From JAMXLO01 sp035492535 (GTDB lineage: Bacteria; Pseudomonadota; Alphaproteobacteria; Acetobacterales; Acetobacteraceae), in NCBI GenBank assembly GCA_035492535.1, contig DATJJM010000378.1, positions 1-60,414 on the forward strand: a stretch of 60,414 nucleotides of DNA. The letters run 5' to 3'. The notes beneath the pieces were generated by a model. The model was not told the origin of the DNA. It did no database searches and saw nothing but the letters and a program-made list of their open reading frames with translations. The position numbers and the translations under genes are program-made. Shown here in pieces: positions 24,347 to 34,748 of this stretch; position 1 is the first letter of the stretch; every line of letters starts with the position of its first letter.

Positions 24347-27160
24347 TCACGCGCCTGCGGCCACCCGGCGTCGTTTGCGCGTCGGCAGCGCCGGAAGCGG
24401 TACCGCTTCTTCGGGATTCTCAAGTGCCTTCAACAACGCCTCTCGCAGCCCGGCGAGCTTCCGCTCGTTCTCCACCTTCAGCCCGAACACGTCCTTCACG
24501 TAGAACACGTCAACGGCTCGCACGCCGTACGTCGTGACATGTGCGGACGCGATCTGCATGCCCTGGTCGCTGATCGCCGCTGTAACATCGTGCAACAATC
24601 CAGGTCGATCGCGCCCGTTCACTTCCAGCACGGTGTAGGTGTTCGAGGCGTGGTTATCGATCACCACACGCGGCGGCACATGGATGGATCGTAGCCTCCG
24701 CCCCAACAGCGCCTTCGACATCTTGCGGATTTCCGTGCCCAGCCTGATACGGCCAGAGAGCGCCTGCTCGATCAGCACCGCCAGCCGCGCAAGCCGGTGC
24801 GGGGCATCGAACGCCCCACCCGCCGCGTCCTGGATCCAGAATGTATCCAGCGCCATGCCGTTCGTCATCGTATGGATACGGGCATCCACAATCGAAGCAC
24901 CCGCAACGGCCAAAGCGCCAGAAATCTTGCTGAACAGCCCGGCGTGGTCGGCGCAATAAACCGTCACTTCCGTGACGGCACGCGCTGGCAACGGCTGCGT
25001 ATCCACAGTCAGCGGCGCCTTGCGCGCCTCGGCATCACGCACCAGCCGCGCATGCCGCGCATGCGTCTCCGGATCGAACGACAGCCAGTAACCAGGATAA
25101 CCAAGCTCGGTAAAATGCTCGATGTCCTGCTTCGACCAGTCGGTGAGCAGCGACGCAGCCGCATGACGCGCGCGATCGACGCGCACGTCTCGCTCGGTGG
25201 TGGACAATCCGCCAGCCAGGACCTCGGCGACACGCGCGTATAGTTCGCGCAGCAGCGCCGCTTTCCACCCGTTCCATACTTTTGGCGATACGGCCCGCAT
25301 ATCAGCGACCGTCAGCACCAGCAGCAAGCGCAACCGTTCAGGCGACTGCACCGTATCGGCGACGTCCAGGATCGTCTTCGGATCGTCGATGTCGCGCTTG
25401 AATGCAACGCCGGATAACAGCAGGTGGTGGAGCACCAGCCAGGACACCGTCTCGGTCTCTTCCGCGGTCAACCCAAGTTCCGGCCCGACCTTCAGCGCGA
25501 TTTCCGCACCGATCTCCGAATGATCCCCCCCGCGCCCCTTCGCGATGTCGTGCAATAGCATCGCCAGATACAAGGCGCGACGCGATTGCAGGTGATCCAC
25601 CAGGCCGCTGGCGACCGGCGCCACCTCGGCCAACTCGCCGCGCTCCAGCGTATTGAGGATGCGAATCGCCTCGATCGTGTGCTCGTCCACCGTGAACACA
25701 TGATAGGTGTCGAACTGCATCTGCCCGACGATACGCGCCCAGTCGGGAATGAACCGCCCCAGGAAACCCGCCTCGTTCAGAATGGAAAGCCACCGCGCCC
25801 CATCGGGATGCGGACTGGCGCGATGACCGTCCGGCTCCTTGCCGCACATCAGGTCCATGAACAGATCCGCGGCCTTCGGATTGCCCCGCAATTCTACCGC
25901 ACGCCGCTCGTTCTGGATCAGCGAGCGGATCGCCAGCGGATGCAATTCGAGGTTGCGATCACGCGCCACTTGCAACATGCGCAGCATCTGCAAGGGCTCT
26001 TTATCGAAGTCGCGCCCTGGCAGCGGCAGCAGCTTTCCCTCCGCCAGCAGGAACCCGCATTTCAGCAGCGGCTGATCCGTCTCCGCGGCGATCGCCGGTG
26101 GGCCCAGCGCCTCACGCAGGATCGCTGGCTCCAGGATGCGCGTCAGCCGCGCGATCTCGCGCGCGGTGAGGAAATAATGGCGCATGAACCGCTCGACGCC
26201 ATCCTGCCGCCCGTGGCGCGTATAGCCCATACGGGCGCCCACCACCGGCTGGAGGTCGAAGGTCAGCCGCTCCTCGGCGCGGCCCGCGACGTAATGCAGA
26301 TGGAACCGAACCGTCCACAAGAACTCCCAGGCGCGGCGTCCGTGCTTTGCCTCCGCCGGTGTCAATACATCGCCGACATCGGCAAGCTCGCCCATGGTCT
26401 GGGTGTCATACACGTAGCGCGCGATCCAGTACAGCGTTTGCAGGTCACGCAACCCGCCGCGGCCTTCCTTCACGTTCGGCTCGACGACGAACGGGCTGTC
26501 GCCGTAGCGCCGATGCCGCACGTCGCGTTCCGCCTGCTTGGCGGTGATGTAATCGGCAACACCGGCTTCCTTGCACGCCGCGCGGAACTTCGTGTGGAAC
26601 TCGCCGAACAGCTTCGCGTCACCGGTAAGATGGCGCGCATCCAGTAGCGCCGTCCGGATCGTGGTGTCCTTCGCGCCTTCGATCAGGCAATCCTCGATCG
26701 AGCGCGTCGCGTGCCCGACCTTCACGCCCAGATCCCACAGGAAGTAGAGCATGTACTCGACCACCTGGAGCGTCTGGCGCGAAGGCTCGTGCGCGGTCAG
26801 GAACAGAAGGTCGATGTCGCTGAATGGCGCCAGCACGCCGCGGCCGTAACCACCAGTGCCCGCTACAGAGAGATGTTCTGGCTCGCCCAGTCCGGTGTCC
26901 GATGTGGCGTGTTCGTAGAGCGCGGTGATCAGCCCGTCTGTCAGCTTGCCCAGCAGCCGCGCTGCTTGCAGTCCGGTGATCTGATCCTGCTCGAACGCGT
27001 GCTGCACATGCTGCTGGATACGGGCAAGATGCCGGCGGAAGGCCCCCAGCGCGGCGTCGCGCGACACCGGCACGCCGTCCTCGGTCAGGGCGGCAAGCGC
27101 GGCGGCCAGAGCCGAAACAGACGTTTCCGGCGGTGGAGTTTGGGTGACGGGGCTCAGCAT
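24347..27160 (-). CDS. glnD: bifunctional uridylyltransferase/uridylyl-removing enzyme GlnD
   Basis: 937 aa, full length. GlnD senses glutamine and adds or removes UMP on PII proteins, setting nitrogen assimilation. Domains in order: nucleotidyltransferase (AGTGGYGRGVLAPFSDIDLL near 105-125), a central helical domain, an HD hydrolase domain with AMLLHDIAKGRGGDHSEIG near 535, and two C-terminal ACT domains (TEVTVYCADHAGLFSKIS and VLEVNGRDRPGLLHDVTAA). It starts 13 bp after the mutS stop, a mutS-glnD order often seen in alphaproteobacteria. Confidence 0.97.
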   Translation of the reverse strand: MLSPVTQTPPPETSVSALAAALAALTEDGVPVSRDAALGAFRRHLARIQQHVQHAFEQDQITGLQAARLLGKLTDGLITALYEHATSDTGLGEPEHLSVAGTGGYGRGVLAPFSDIDLLFLTAHEPSRQTLQVVEYMLYFLWDLGVKVGHATRSIEDCLIEGAKDTTIRTALLDARHLTGDAKLFGEFHTKFRAACKEAGVADYITAKQAERDVRHRRYGDSPFVVEPNVKEGRGGLRDLQTLYWIARYVYDTQTMGELADVGDVLTPAEAKHGRRAWEFLWTVRFHLHYVAGRAEERLTFDLQPVVGARMGYTRHGRQDGVERFMRHYFLTAREIARLTRILEPAILREALGPPAIAAETDQPLLKCGFLLAEGKLLPLPGRDFDKEPLQMLRMLQVARDRNLELHPLAIRSLIQNERRAVELRGNPKAADLFMDLMCGKEPDGHRASPHPDGARWLSILNEAGFLGRFIPDWARIVGQMQFDTYHVFTVDEHTIEAIRILNTLERGELAEVAPVASGLVDHLQSRRALYLAMLLHDIAKGRGGDHSEIGAEIALKVGPELGLTAEETETVSWLVLHHLLLSGVAFKRDIDDPKTILDVADTVQSPERLRLLLVLTVADMRAVSPKVWNGWKAALLRELYARVAEVLAGGLSTTERDVRVDRARHAAASLLTDWSKQDIEHFTELGYPGYWLSFDPETHARHARLVRDAEARKAPLTVDTQPLPARAVTEVTVYCADHAGLFSKISGALAVAGASIVDARIHTMTNGMALDTFWIQDAAGGAFDAPHRLARLAVLIEQALSGRIRLGTEIRKMSKALLGRRLRSIHVPPRVVIDNHASNTYTVLEVNGRDRPGLLHDVTAAISDQGMQIASAHVTTYGVRAVDVFYVKDVFGLKVENERKLAGLREALLKALENPEEAVPLPALPTRKRRRVAAGA

Positions 27161-27173
27161 CCAGATAAGCGTA

Positions 27174-29843
27174 CTAGTTTGCCGCCGCGCCGCAAACTGC
27201 CAGCATTGCTTTCAGGCGGTATAGAGCATCCAGCGCGTCGCGCGGGGTCATTCGATCCGGTTCCAGGGCAGCAATCGCTTCTGCAAGAGCGTCGGCCCCC
27301 GGAGATGGCGCATCCTCGGGCGGCGGAGAAGGTGCGGCAGCGAATAGCGGCAATGCAGTCAGCGGGGCATTGGCCGGCCCGCGCTGCTTCTCGAACGTCG
27401 CCAGCAGCGAGGCGGCACGCCGCACCACGGGCGCCGGCACGCCCGCAAGCTCTGCAACGTGCACGCCCCAGGAGCGGCCAGCGGCACCGGCCGCCACCTC
27501 GTGCAGGAACACCACTGTGCCTTTCCATTCCTTCACCCGCATCGTGTGGGGTTTGATCCGCGGCAGCCGTTCGGCGAGTTCAGCAAGTTCGTGGAAGTGT
27601 GTGGCAAAAATAGTGCGGCAACGGATTGCCGAATGCAGCGATTCCAGCACCGCCCACGCAATTGCGAGCCCATCTAGCGTTGCCGTGCCGCGGCCGATCT
27701 CGTCCACCACCACCAGCGAACGCGGCCCCGCCTGGTGCAGGATGGCGGCGGTCTCGGTCATCTCGACCATGAAGGTCGAGCGTCCGCGCGCCAGATCGTC
27801 CGCCGCGCCGACACGCGAGAACAGCCGGTCGACCACGCCGATCGAGGCGCTTTCCGCCGGCACCGGCAGGCCAGCCTGGGCGAGCACCACGATCAACGCA
27901 TTCTGCCGCAGGAACGTTGATTTGCCCGCCATATTCGGACCGGTCAGCAACAAGACCCGCTGTTCCGGTGACAGGTCGCAGTCGTTCGGGACGAACTGAG
28001 CGTGGCCCGCGAGAGCGGCCTCCACCACCGGGTGACGCCCACCGTTCACCAGGAACGCATCATCATCGGTCACAGACGGGCGGCACCAGGTGCCCGGCTC
28101 GGCGAGCTTCGCCGCCGATTGCACCGCATCCAGGACGGCAAGCGCATCGGCGCAGGCAGCAAGGGCGTCAGCCTGGGCGAGCGTGGTTTGCACCAGGCTG
28201 GCGAACACCACACGCTCACGCGCCGCCGCACGTTCTCCGGCTTCCGATATCCGACGATCGAGGTCGGACAGTTCCGGCGTGGTGAATCGCGCGCCGTTGG
28301 CCATGCCCTGGCGCAGCGTCAGTTCGGGCTGGTCGCGCAGCTTCTCCACGGCAGCGGCAGGCGCCTCGATGACGTAGCCAAGCTGGGCGTGATGCTTGAT
28401 CTTCAGGCTGGCAACGCCATAGCGCTGCGCATAGTCGAGTTGCAGCGTGGCCAGCACCCGCCGGCTGTCATCGCGCAGCGATCGCTCCGCATCGAGTTCC
28501 GGGTCGAAACCAGGACGGACAGCATTGCCGTCGTCCAGGCGATGCGGTGCAGGTTCGGCCAGGGCGTCGGAAAGAGTCTGTTCCAGGGATGCATCAAGGC
28601 TCAGTGCGCCGACCGCCGTTCTCAGCAGCGCTGGGAGACTTCCGGCGTCTTTGGGGCTCGAGTGGCTGGCCGGGTCAACGCCGGCCATGACGGAGGAGGA
28701 TGCCGCACCGGCAGCGCGCAACCCATCCCGCACCGCCGCCAGATCCCTGGGGCCGCCACGCCCAACCGACAGCCGCCCCAAGGCGCGCGCGATATCGGGC
28801 GCACTCCGTAGCGCCGCCCTCAACCCCTCCGCCGCCGCACGCTCCGTCAGCAGCCAGCCCCACGCATCCTGCCGCGCCGCCACCGCCGCGGGGTCGGTCA
28901 GCGGGGCCGCAAGCCAACTCGCAAGCAATCGCGCCCCCGCCGGCGTCAGCGTCCGCTGCACTGCGCCCAGCAGCGAATGCATTCCGCCCCCATCACGCGC
29001 GCGGTGGATCTCCAGGCTGCTGCGCGTCGCCGCATCCATTGCCAAGAGCCCGGCGTTCCCCTGCGGCACCGGATGCGCCAGACGGGGCAACGTGCCGGCC
29101 TGCGTCGCCCGCACGTAATCGATGGCCATCAGAGCCGCGATCGCCTCGGCGTCGGTGAAGCCGCCGAATGCATCGAGGCTGGCGACGCCAAACGTTTCCG
29201 CCAGCCGCCGCCGCGCCACCAGAGGAGGCGACAGCGCCACATCCGGCGCCCGTTTGGTCGCCCAATCACCCAGCGCCAGTTCATCGGGCGCCAGGATTTC
29301 AACCGGCTCGAGGCGCCCAAGCAGGGCTGGCAGTTCGCCCGCCCGCAGCACCATCGTCTCGAACAGCCCGGTTGAAACGTCCAGCCACGCCGCGCCGATC
29401 TCGTCCCGGGTCTGCGCCAGCCCGAGCAGCAGATTGGCACGCCCTGCCTCCAGCAGCGCCTCTTCGGTGATCGTCCCTGGCGTCACCAGCCGCACCACCT
29501 CGCGCCGTATCGGCGCCTTGCCGGTCCGCGACTTCGGGTCTTCCATCTGTTCGGTCACCGCGACGCGAAATCCCCGGCGGATCAGCCGCGCCAGGTACGC
29601 CTCGGCCGCGTGCTGCGGCACGCCGCACATCGGCACCGGTGCGCCGTTGTGCTCGCCTCGCTGGGTCAGCGCGATGTCGAGCGCCGCCGCCGCCGCCTCG
29701 GCGTCGGAAAAGAACAGCTCGTAGAAATCCCCCATGCGGAAGAACACCAACGCGTCCGGATGCGCCTCCTTGGCGGCAAACCATTGCGCCATGGCGGGTG
29801 TTGCGCCGGCGGCGTTCGGCGTGCTGCGGGATGATGCGGCCAT
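27174..29843 (-). CDS. mutS: DNA mismatch repair protein MutS
   Basis: 889 aa. MutS binds mismatches and recruits MutL. The mismatch-recognition motif is FFRMGDFYELF (Phe-x-Glu) near residue 35. The ATPase has Walker A LLTGPNMAGKSTFLRQ, Walker B LVVVDEIGRGTATLDG and the GRGTAT signature, with ATHFHELAELAERLP after it. The C-terminus keeps the short conserved helix-turn-helix (MTPRDALDALYRLKAM). Followed by glnD after 13 bp. Confidence 0.97.
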   Translation of the reverse strand: MAASSRSTPNAAGATPAMAQWFAAKEAHPDALVFFRMGDFYELFFSDAEAAAAALDIALTQRGEHNGAPVPMCGVPQHAAEAYLARLIRRGFRVAVTEQMEDPKSRTGKAPIRREVVRLVTPGTITEEALLEAGRANLLLGLAQTRDEIGAAWLDVSTGLFETMVLRAGELPALLGRLEPVEILAPDELALGDWATKRAPDVALSPPLVARRRLAETFGVASLDAFGGFTDAEAIAALMAIDYVRATQAGTLPRLAHPVPQGNAGLLAMDAATRSSLEIHRARDGGGMHSLLGAVQRTLTPAGARLLASWLAAPLTDPAAVAARQDAWGWLLTERAAAEGLRAALRSAPDIARALGRLSVGRGGPRDLAAVRDGLRAAGAASSSVMAGVDPASHSSPKDAGSLPALLRTAVGALSLDASLEQTLSDALAEPAPHRLDDGNAVRPGFDPELDAERSLRDDSRRVLATLQLDYAQRYGVASLKIKHHAQLGYVIEAPAAAVEKLRDQPELTLRQGMANGARFTTPELSDLDRRISEAGERAAARERVVFASLVQTTLAQADALAACADALAVLDAVQSAAKLAEPGTWCRPSVTDDDAFLVNGGRHPVVEAALAGHAQFVPNDCDLSPEQRVLLLTGPNMAGKSTFLRQNALIVVLAQAGLPVPAESASIGVVDRLFSRVGAADDLARGRSTFMVEMTETAAILHQAGPRSLVVVDEIGRGTATLDGLAIAWAVLESLHSAIRCRTIFATHFHELAELAERLPRIKPHTMRVKEWKGTVVFLHEVAAGAAGRSWGVHVAELAGVPAPVVRRAASLLATFEKQRGPANAPLTALPLFAAAPSPPPEDAPSPGADALAEAIAALEPDRMTPRDALDALYRLKAMLAVCGAAAN

Positions 29844-30187
29844 TGTCCTGGTTTACCGCGCGGCCACCGGATTCCGAAAGGCAACCGCTGGCCCTGTCCA
29901 ATACGAGCGACACGATTGGGCGCCGGAGCGCCGAACTCCGCCACCTCCAGACCTATTCGGAGATCGGCGCCGAACCCAACAGCACCATCATCGCAACGCT
30001 GCCGTCAGAACTGCTGCACGCCCCGAATTCGTCGCAGATAACCAAGTTGTCGCCAGCCTCCGCAATTGCACAAAGGTTGGCGACGCATCCCGGGGCAATC
30101 ACCACGCCACTGCATTCGTATACACGCATGCTGCTTGCTGCCACAGCACTGCTGAAAACCGGCGGTCCAAAATCTCACGTCCGCGGC
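29844..30187. other. intergenic region upstream of mutS
   Basis: 344 bp between the mutS start and the stop of the MFS gene (both minus strand). It should carry the mutS promoter. A 63-codon minus-strand frame (29953-30144, GTG start, no ribosome binding site, weak codon bias) is not convincing. I see no RNA or repeat here. Confidence 0.5.
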
Positions 30188-31534
30188 CTATTCCGCCGGG
30201 GCATGCCTATGCGGAATACGCTCGAGCCTTTGGTCGTGCCCCAGCGCGACGAGAATGATGGCCGAGATGACCGGCGCGGCGCCAATTGCCAGCAGCGCGA
30301 TCAGGTCGCTGCCGCCGGTCGCGTCCTTGATCAACCCGAACATATAAGGCCCCAGGAATCCGCCGAGATTACCCACCGCATTGATCAGCGCGATGCCGCC
30401 TGCCGCGGCGACGCCGGACAGCATGGCGGTCGGCAACGGCCAGAAGGTCGGCGCGATGGTGTATTGACCCATGATCCCCAGGATCAGCACGATCATCATC
30501 CAGATGGGATGCTCAGGTCCGATGAACACGCAGGCCATCAATCCTGCCGCCGACAGCAAGCAGGCCGAGGCGACATACATGGTGCGTGCACCGGATCGGT
30601 CGGAGCGAAGGCTCCAGTAGATCATCGCCGCCGCGGCGAAGATGAACGGGACTGCGCTGATCACTCCGTTCATAACTGTGGAAACACCGAACGACTTGAC
30701 GATGGTCGGTAGGAAGAACAGCAGACCGTAACCCGACACGTTCTGACCGAAATACACCGCCGTCAGCAGCCAGACCCGACCGTTGCTCATCGTCTCGCCA
30801 AGTGCGAACCGGTGAACCGACTCGCGCTGCGACTGCTCCGAGTCGAGCCGTTGCTGCAACCAGGTGCGTTGTTCGGGTCTCAGCCATTCCGCCTGCACCG
30901 GACGATCCGTCAGAAGCACCCAGATCACGACGCACATGATGATGGGTGGGAGTGCCTCGATCAGGAACAGCCACTGCCAGCCTTGCAGGCCGAGCCACCC
31001 GTCCATCGTCAGCAAATACGCTGACACCGGCGGGCCGATGATCAGCGAGATCACGCTCGCCGACTGGAAGAGCCCCATCATCCGCGAGCGATAGTAGGAC
31101 GGGAACCACCAGGTCAGGTACAGCACGATCCCGGGATAGAAGCCTGCTTCGGCGAGCCCCAGCACGAAGCGAATGCCGTAGAAGGTCCAATCATTCCAGA
31201 CGAAGGCGGTCAGTCCGGAGATGATTCCCCAGGTCAGCAGGATCCGGGCGATCCACTTGCGCGCGCCGACGCGGTTCAGGATCAGGTTGCTGGGGATCTC
31301 CGCGAGGAAGTAGCCGACGAAGAACACGCCGGCGCCAAATCCGAAAACAGCCTCGGAAAAATTGAGGGCATGTTGCATTGTCAGCTTGGCGAAGCCGACG
31401 TTCACGCGGTCGAGGTAGGCACAGAAATATCCGAGCATCAGCAACGGCAGCAGGCGCCAGGCAACCCGGCGGATTGTCTCGCGTTCCAGCGGTTCGACCT
31501 CGGCGGACGGGACTGTCGCGGACTCGAAGGCCAT
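30188..31534 (-). CDS. MFS transporter, anion:cation symporter (ACS) type
   Basis: 448 aa with twelve predicted helices. LLPLLMLGYFCAYLDRVNVG, FFVGYFLAEIPSNLILNRVG and RFVLGLAEAGFYPG are signatures of the ACS family, which takes up organic anions such as phthalate, glucarate, tartrate or allantoate. It lies 71 bp downstream of a dihydroorotase-like hydrolase gene on the same strand, so the transporter may import that enzyme's substrate or a related cyclic amide. Specificity is not readable from sequence. Confidence 0.88.
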   Translation of the reverse strand: MAFESATVPSAEVEPLERETIRRVAWRLLPLLMLGYFCAYLDRVNVGFAKLTMQHALNFSEAVFGFGAGVFFVGYFLAEIPSNLILNRVGARKWIARILLTWGIISGLTAFVWNDWTFYGIRFVLGLAEAGFYPGIVLYLTWWFPSYYRSRMMGLFQSASVISLIIGPPVSAYLLTMDGWLGLQGWQWLFLIEALPPIIMCVVIWVLLTDRPVQAEWLRPEQRTWLQQRLDSEQSQRESVHRFALGETMSNGRVWLLTAVYFGQNVSGYGLLFFLPTIVKSFGVSTVMNGVISAVPFIFAAAAMIYWSLRSDRSGARTMYVASACLLSAAGLMACVFIGPEHPIWMMIVLILGIMGQYTIAPTFWPLPTAMLSGVAAAGGIALINAVGNLGGFLGPYMFGLIKDATGGSDLIALLAIGAAPVISAIILVALGHDQRLERIPHRHAPAE

Positions 31535-31605
31535 TGATGTTCTCCTCGGAGTAAACCAAAGGTGAACTGACAGGCGTTAGTATGCAGTTAACAGCACGCC
31601 CTGCG

Positions 31606-32931
31606 CTACCCTGTATACCGCACCAGCCTGCCGCCCGGCGCTCCCAGCACCTCGTCGTCGCGCATGACCTGGTGGCCGCGAACGATAACCCCGACCGGCC
31701 AGCCAGTGATCTCCATGCCGGCGAACGGTGTCCAGCCGCAGGGCGAGACGATCCACGAATCCTCGATCCGCCGCTGCTTCTTCATGTCCACCAAGGTGAA
31801 GTCGGCATCGTATCCTGCCGCCAGGCGCCCTTTGCCGACCACGCCGTAAACCCGCGCGGGACCGGCACACATCAGATCGACCATGCGCGTCAGTGGCAGC
31901 CGCCCTGCATTCACGTGGTTGAGCATGACAGGCACGATGGTCTGCACGCCGGTCAGCCCTGCCGGACAATCCGGCCACGGCAGCAGCTTCTTCTCGCGCG
32001 AATGCGGCGCGTGGTCCGATCCGACCGTATCGACCGTTCCGTCGTTGATTGCCCGCCAGCAGGCCTCCTGCACCTCGGGGCCACGGATCGGCGGGTTCAT
32101 CACACCGAAACCTTCCAGCCGATCATAGCAATCCGGCGCCACCTGGGTCAGGTGGTTCACCAGCACCTCGCAGGTCGCGACGTCGCGGAAATCCTTCAGG
32201 TAATCCAGCTCCTCCGAGGTCGAGACGTGCAGGATATGCGCCGGCCGCCCCGTCTTCCGCGCCAGCGCCATCAGCCGCCGCGTGCCGAGGAACGCGCATT
32301 CCACATCCCGCCATTCCATGTGCCGCCGATGCGGATCGCCCGACTTGTACATCGGCTTGCGGTCCTGCAGCCGGTACTCGTCCTCGGAGTGATAGGCGAT
32401 CCGCCGCCGGCCCGACCGCATCACCATTTCCAGATGCTCGTCGTCCTCCACCAGCAGATCGCCCGTGGAACTGCCGGCGAAGATCTTGATCCCGCACACC
32501 CCGCGCCCGAGTTCCAGCTTCGCCAGCTCCGGAATGTTCGCCTTCGTCCCGCCCACGTACAGCCCGATGTCGCACCACGACTCGCGCTCGACGTATTCCT
32601 GCTTCCACGCCAGCTTCTCGGCATCGACAATCGAGGGTGCCGTGTTCGGCATATCGAACACCGCCGCCAACCCCCCGAGCACGGCGGCGCGGGTTCCCGT
32701 AGGGATGGTCTCCACCGCCTTATCGCCCGGATCGCGGAGATGCACGTGCGGATCGATCAGGCCGGGGAGCACATGCAGTCCCTTCGCATCGATCGTACGT
32801 TCGGCTGTCGCGTCAGGGGCGGCGCCGAGCGCCACGATCCGGCCATTCCGCACCCCGACATCGGTCGCCTCCACTCCCCAGGGCAGCACACAGGTTCCGT
32901 GGCGGATCAACAGGTCGAAATGGGCTGGCAT
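31606..32931 (-). CDS. dihydroorotase-like cyclic amidohydrolase
   Basis: 441 aa from the ATG at 32931 (AAGGAA upstream); an upstream in-frame ATG lacks a site. Metal ligands are visible: GLIDPHVHLRDPG (His62, His64), a carboxylated Lys in CGIKIFAGSSTGD (Lys149), His in ILHVSTSEEL, and Asp in GSDHAPHSREKK. The pattern and length match the DHOase/allantoinase/hydantoinase superfamily, closest to class I dihydroorotase. Since no pyrimidine genes adjoin and an ACS transporter follows, a catabolic cyclic-amide role (for example hydantoin or allantoin-like substrates) is as likely as pyrimidine synthesis. Confidence 0.86.
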   Translation of the reverse strand: MPAHFDLLIRHGTCVLPWGVEATDVGVRNGRIVALGAAPDATAERTIDAKGLHVLPGLIDPHVHLRDPGDKAVETIPTGTRAAVLGGLAAVFDMPNTAPSIVDAEKLAWKQEYVERESWCDIGLYVGGTKANIPELAKLELGRGVCGIKIFAGSSTGDLLVEDDEHLEMVMRSGRRRIAYHSEDEYRLQDRKPMYKSGDPHRRHMEWRDVECAFLGTRRLMALARKTGRPAHILHVSTSEELDYLKDFRDVATCEVLVNHLTQVAPDCYDRLEGFGVMNPPIRGPEVQEACWRAINDGTVDTVGSDHAPHSREKKLLPWPDCPAGLTGVQTIVPVMLNHVNAGRLPLTRMVDLMCAGPARVYGVVGKGRLAAGYDADFTLVDMKKQRRIEDSWIVSPCGWTPFAGMEITGWPVGVIVRGHQVMRDDEVLGAPGGRLVRYTG

Positions 32932-33000
32932 GGCTCGATTCCTTTGCTTGTCGCAGCATAGCACCGGTGCCAGCTAAGCGAGAGGCCCAGGGAGACACCG

Positions 33001-33414
33001 ATGCCACGCGTGAGCGCCATCCTGGAGACATCGCTGTATGTCGCCGACCTCGACCGGTCATGTGCGTTCTATCAGCACGTATTCGGCTTCGAGCAGTTCG
33101 TCCACGACGGCCGCATGTGTGCACTCGGTGTCCCCGGCAGCCAGGTCCTCCTGCTCTTCCAGCACGGCAGCACCAACCTGCCCGCCCCCGTCCCAGGCGG
33201 CGTCATCCCGCCGCACCATGGGGCCGGCGACCTGCATCTCTGCTTCGCGATCCCACTGGGCGAGCTTCAGGCCTGGGAGGACCACCTTCGCCAGCTCGAC
33301 ATCCCGGTGGAGAGCAGGATCAAATGGGCGCGCGGCGGCACCAGCCTGTATTTCCGCGATCCCGACGGCCATTCGCTGGAGGTTGCGACGCCAGGCCTCT
33401 GGCCCAATCACTGA
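33001..33414 (+). CDS. VOC family protein (glyoxalase/dioxygenase fold)
   Basis: 137 aa with GGGAGA before the ATG. Paired beta-alpha-beta modules: SLYVADLDRSCAFYQHVFGF and then HLCFAIPLGELQAWEDHL, ending SLYFRDPDGHSLEVATPG, where His and Glu are candidate metal ligands. The family covers glyoxalases, fosfomycin/bleomycin resistance proteins and extradiol dioxygenases. Its stop codon abuts the ATG of the anion permease, indicating cotranscription. Divergent from the dihydroorotase-like gene. Confidence 0.85.
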   Translation: MPRVSAILETSLYVADLDRSCAFYQHVFGFEQFVHDGRMCALGVPGSQVLLLFQHGSTNLPAPVPGGVIPPHHGAGDLHLCFAIPLGELQAWEDHLRQLDIPVESRIKWARGGTSLYFRDPDGHSLEVATPGLWPNH

Positions 33415-34722
33415 ATGATCGCACCACGTCTCGCCGGCCTGACCGCGGTCGGGCTGTTGCTGCTGCTCGCCCTCGCCGCCGCCCTGTTTCCCTGGATCAT
33501 GCCGAGCGAGGACACTGCCGCCCGCCACGTTGCCGCGCTAAGCATTTTTGTCGGCAGCTACCTCGCGCTTGCGATCGGCAAAGTGCCGGGGCTCGCGATC
33601 GACCGGGCCGGCGTGGCCCTGGTGGGCGCCTGTCTGATGGTCGCCTCCGGCGCCGTGCCACTCCAGGACGCCTACAGGGCGGTGGACATGGGCACGATCA
33701 CCCTGCTGCTCGGTATGATGATCATTGTCGCCAATTTGCGCATCTCCGGTTTCTTCGCGCTGGTGAACGCGTGGGTGACGCGGCGCATGCACCATCCGCT
33801 GCTGCTGCTCTCAGCCATCGTGCTGGTGTCTGGCGTGTTCTCCGCTTTCCTGGTGAATGACGCCATCTGCCTGGTCCTGGCACCCCTGGTCGTGGAGCTG
33901 ACCGCCGGCCTGAAGCGCAACCCGGTGCCGTACCTGTTGGCTGTCGCCATGGCGTCCAATGTCGGTTCCACCGCGACGATCACCGGCAACCCACAGAACA
34001 TGATGATCGGCAGCTTTTCCGGCATCCCGTATACACACTTCGTCACTGCGCTGGCGCCGGTCGCGCTGATCGGCCTGCTGCTGACCATCGGCTTGCTGGC
34101 GCTCGTGCACCGTGCCGATCTGCGGGGCGGTGCCGTGCAGCCGCATGCTCCGCGCGTACGCATCAACCGCACCCTCGTTGTGCGCTCGCTGACCGCCACA
34201 GCAGCGGTGGTGGCCCTGTTCTTCGCCGGTCAGCCCCCCGCCAAGGCCGCCATCATCGTTGGCGCCCTGCTGCTGCTGACCCGCCGCGTGAAGAGCACGC
34301 GCGTCTATGCCGAGATCGACTGGTCGCTGCTGCTGATGTTCGCCGGCCTGTTCATCATCGTCGCCGGTGCGGAACACGAACTGCCTTCGCCGCAACTCGT
34401 GGCCGCGCAGCTTTCCAGCGTTCCGATGTTGAGTGCCATCACCGCCATCCTGTCCAACCTGGTCAGCAATGTGCCCGCCGTCCTGCTGCTGCGACCGTTC
34501 ATCGCTGCGCTCCAGGACCCTGACCGCGCGTGGCTGGTGGTCGCGATGGCCTCGACGCTGGCTGGCAACTTCACCGTCCTGGGATCGATCGCAAACCTCA
34601 TCGTCGTCGAGAAGGCCGCCCGCCGCGGCATCGTCATCAGCTTCTGGGACTATTTCCGCGTCGGCGCGCCGCTGACGCTCCTGACCTTGGCCGTTGGAAC
34701 GTTATGGCTGATGTGGCGTTGA
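33415..34722 (+). CDS. SLC13/ArsB-like anion permease
   Basis: 435 aa with about eleven helices. SAFLVNDAICLVLAPLVVEL and ASNVGSTATITGNPQNMMIG in the first half, and ITAILSNLVSNVPAVLLLRP and TLAGNFTVLGSIANLIV in the second, are the two inverted-repeat substrate motifs of the ion transporter (CitMHS/ArsB) superfamily. Substrates in the group include arsenite, citrate and dicarboxylates. It begins immediately after the VOC stop (no gap). No ars regulator or reductase is adjacent, so arsenite export is not supported by context. Confidence 0.87.
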   Translation: MIAPRLAGLTAVGLLLLLALAAALFPWIMPSEDTAARHVAALSIFVGSYLALAIGKVPGLAIDRAGVALVGACLMVASGAVPLQDAYRAVDMGTITLLLGMMIIVANLRISGFFALVNAWVTRRMHHPLLLLSAIVLVSGVFSAFLVNDAICLVLAPLVVELTAGLKRNPVPYLLAVAMASNVGSTATITGNPQNMMIGSFSGIPYTHFVTALAPVALIGLLLTIGLLALVHRADLRGGAVQPHAPRVRINRTLVVRSLTATAAVVALFFAGQPPAKAAIIVGALLLLTRRVKSTRVYAEIDWSLLLMFAGLFIIVAGAEHELPSPQLVAAQLSSVPMLSAITAILSNLVSNVPAVLLLRPFIAALQDPDRAWLVVAMASTLAGNFTVLGSIANLIVVEKAARRGIVISFWDYFRVGAPLTLLTLAVGTLWLMWR

Positions 34723-34748
34723 AGCGGTGCAACGCCGAGGAGGCCACG

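Noticed and set aside
29953..30144. 63-codon minus-strand frame upstream of mutS
   Set aside because: GTG start, no ribosome binding site, weak codon bias and no recognisable motif.
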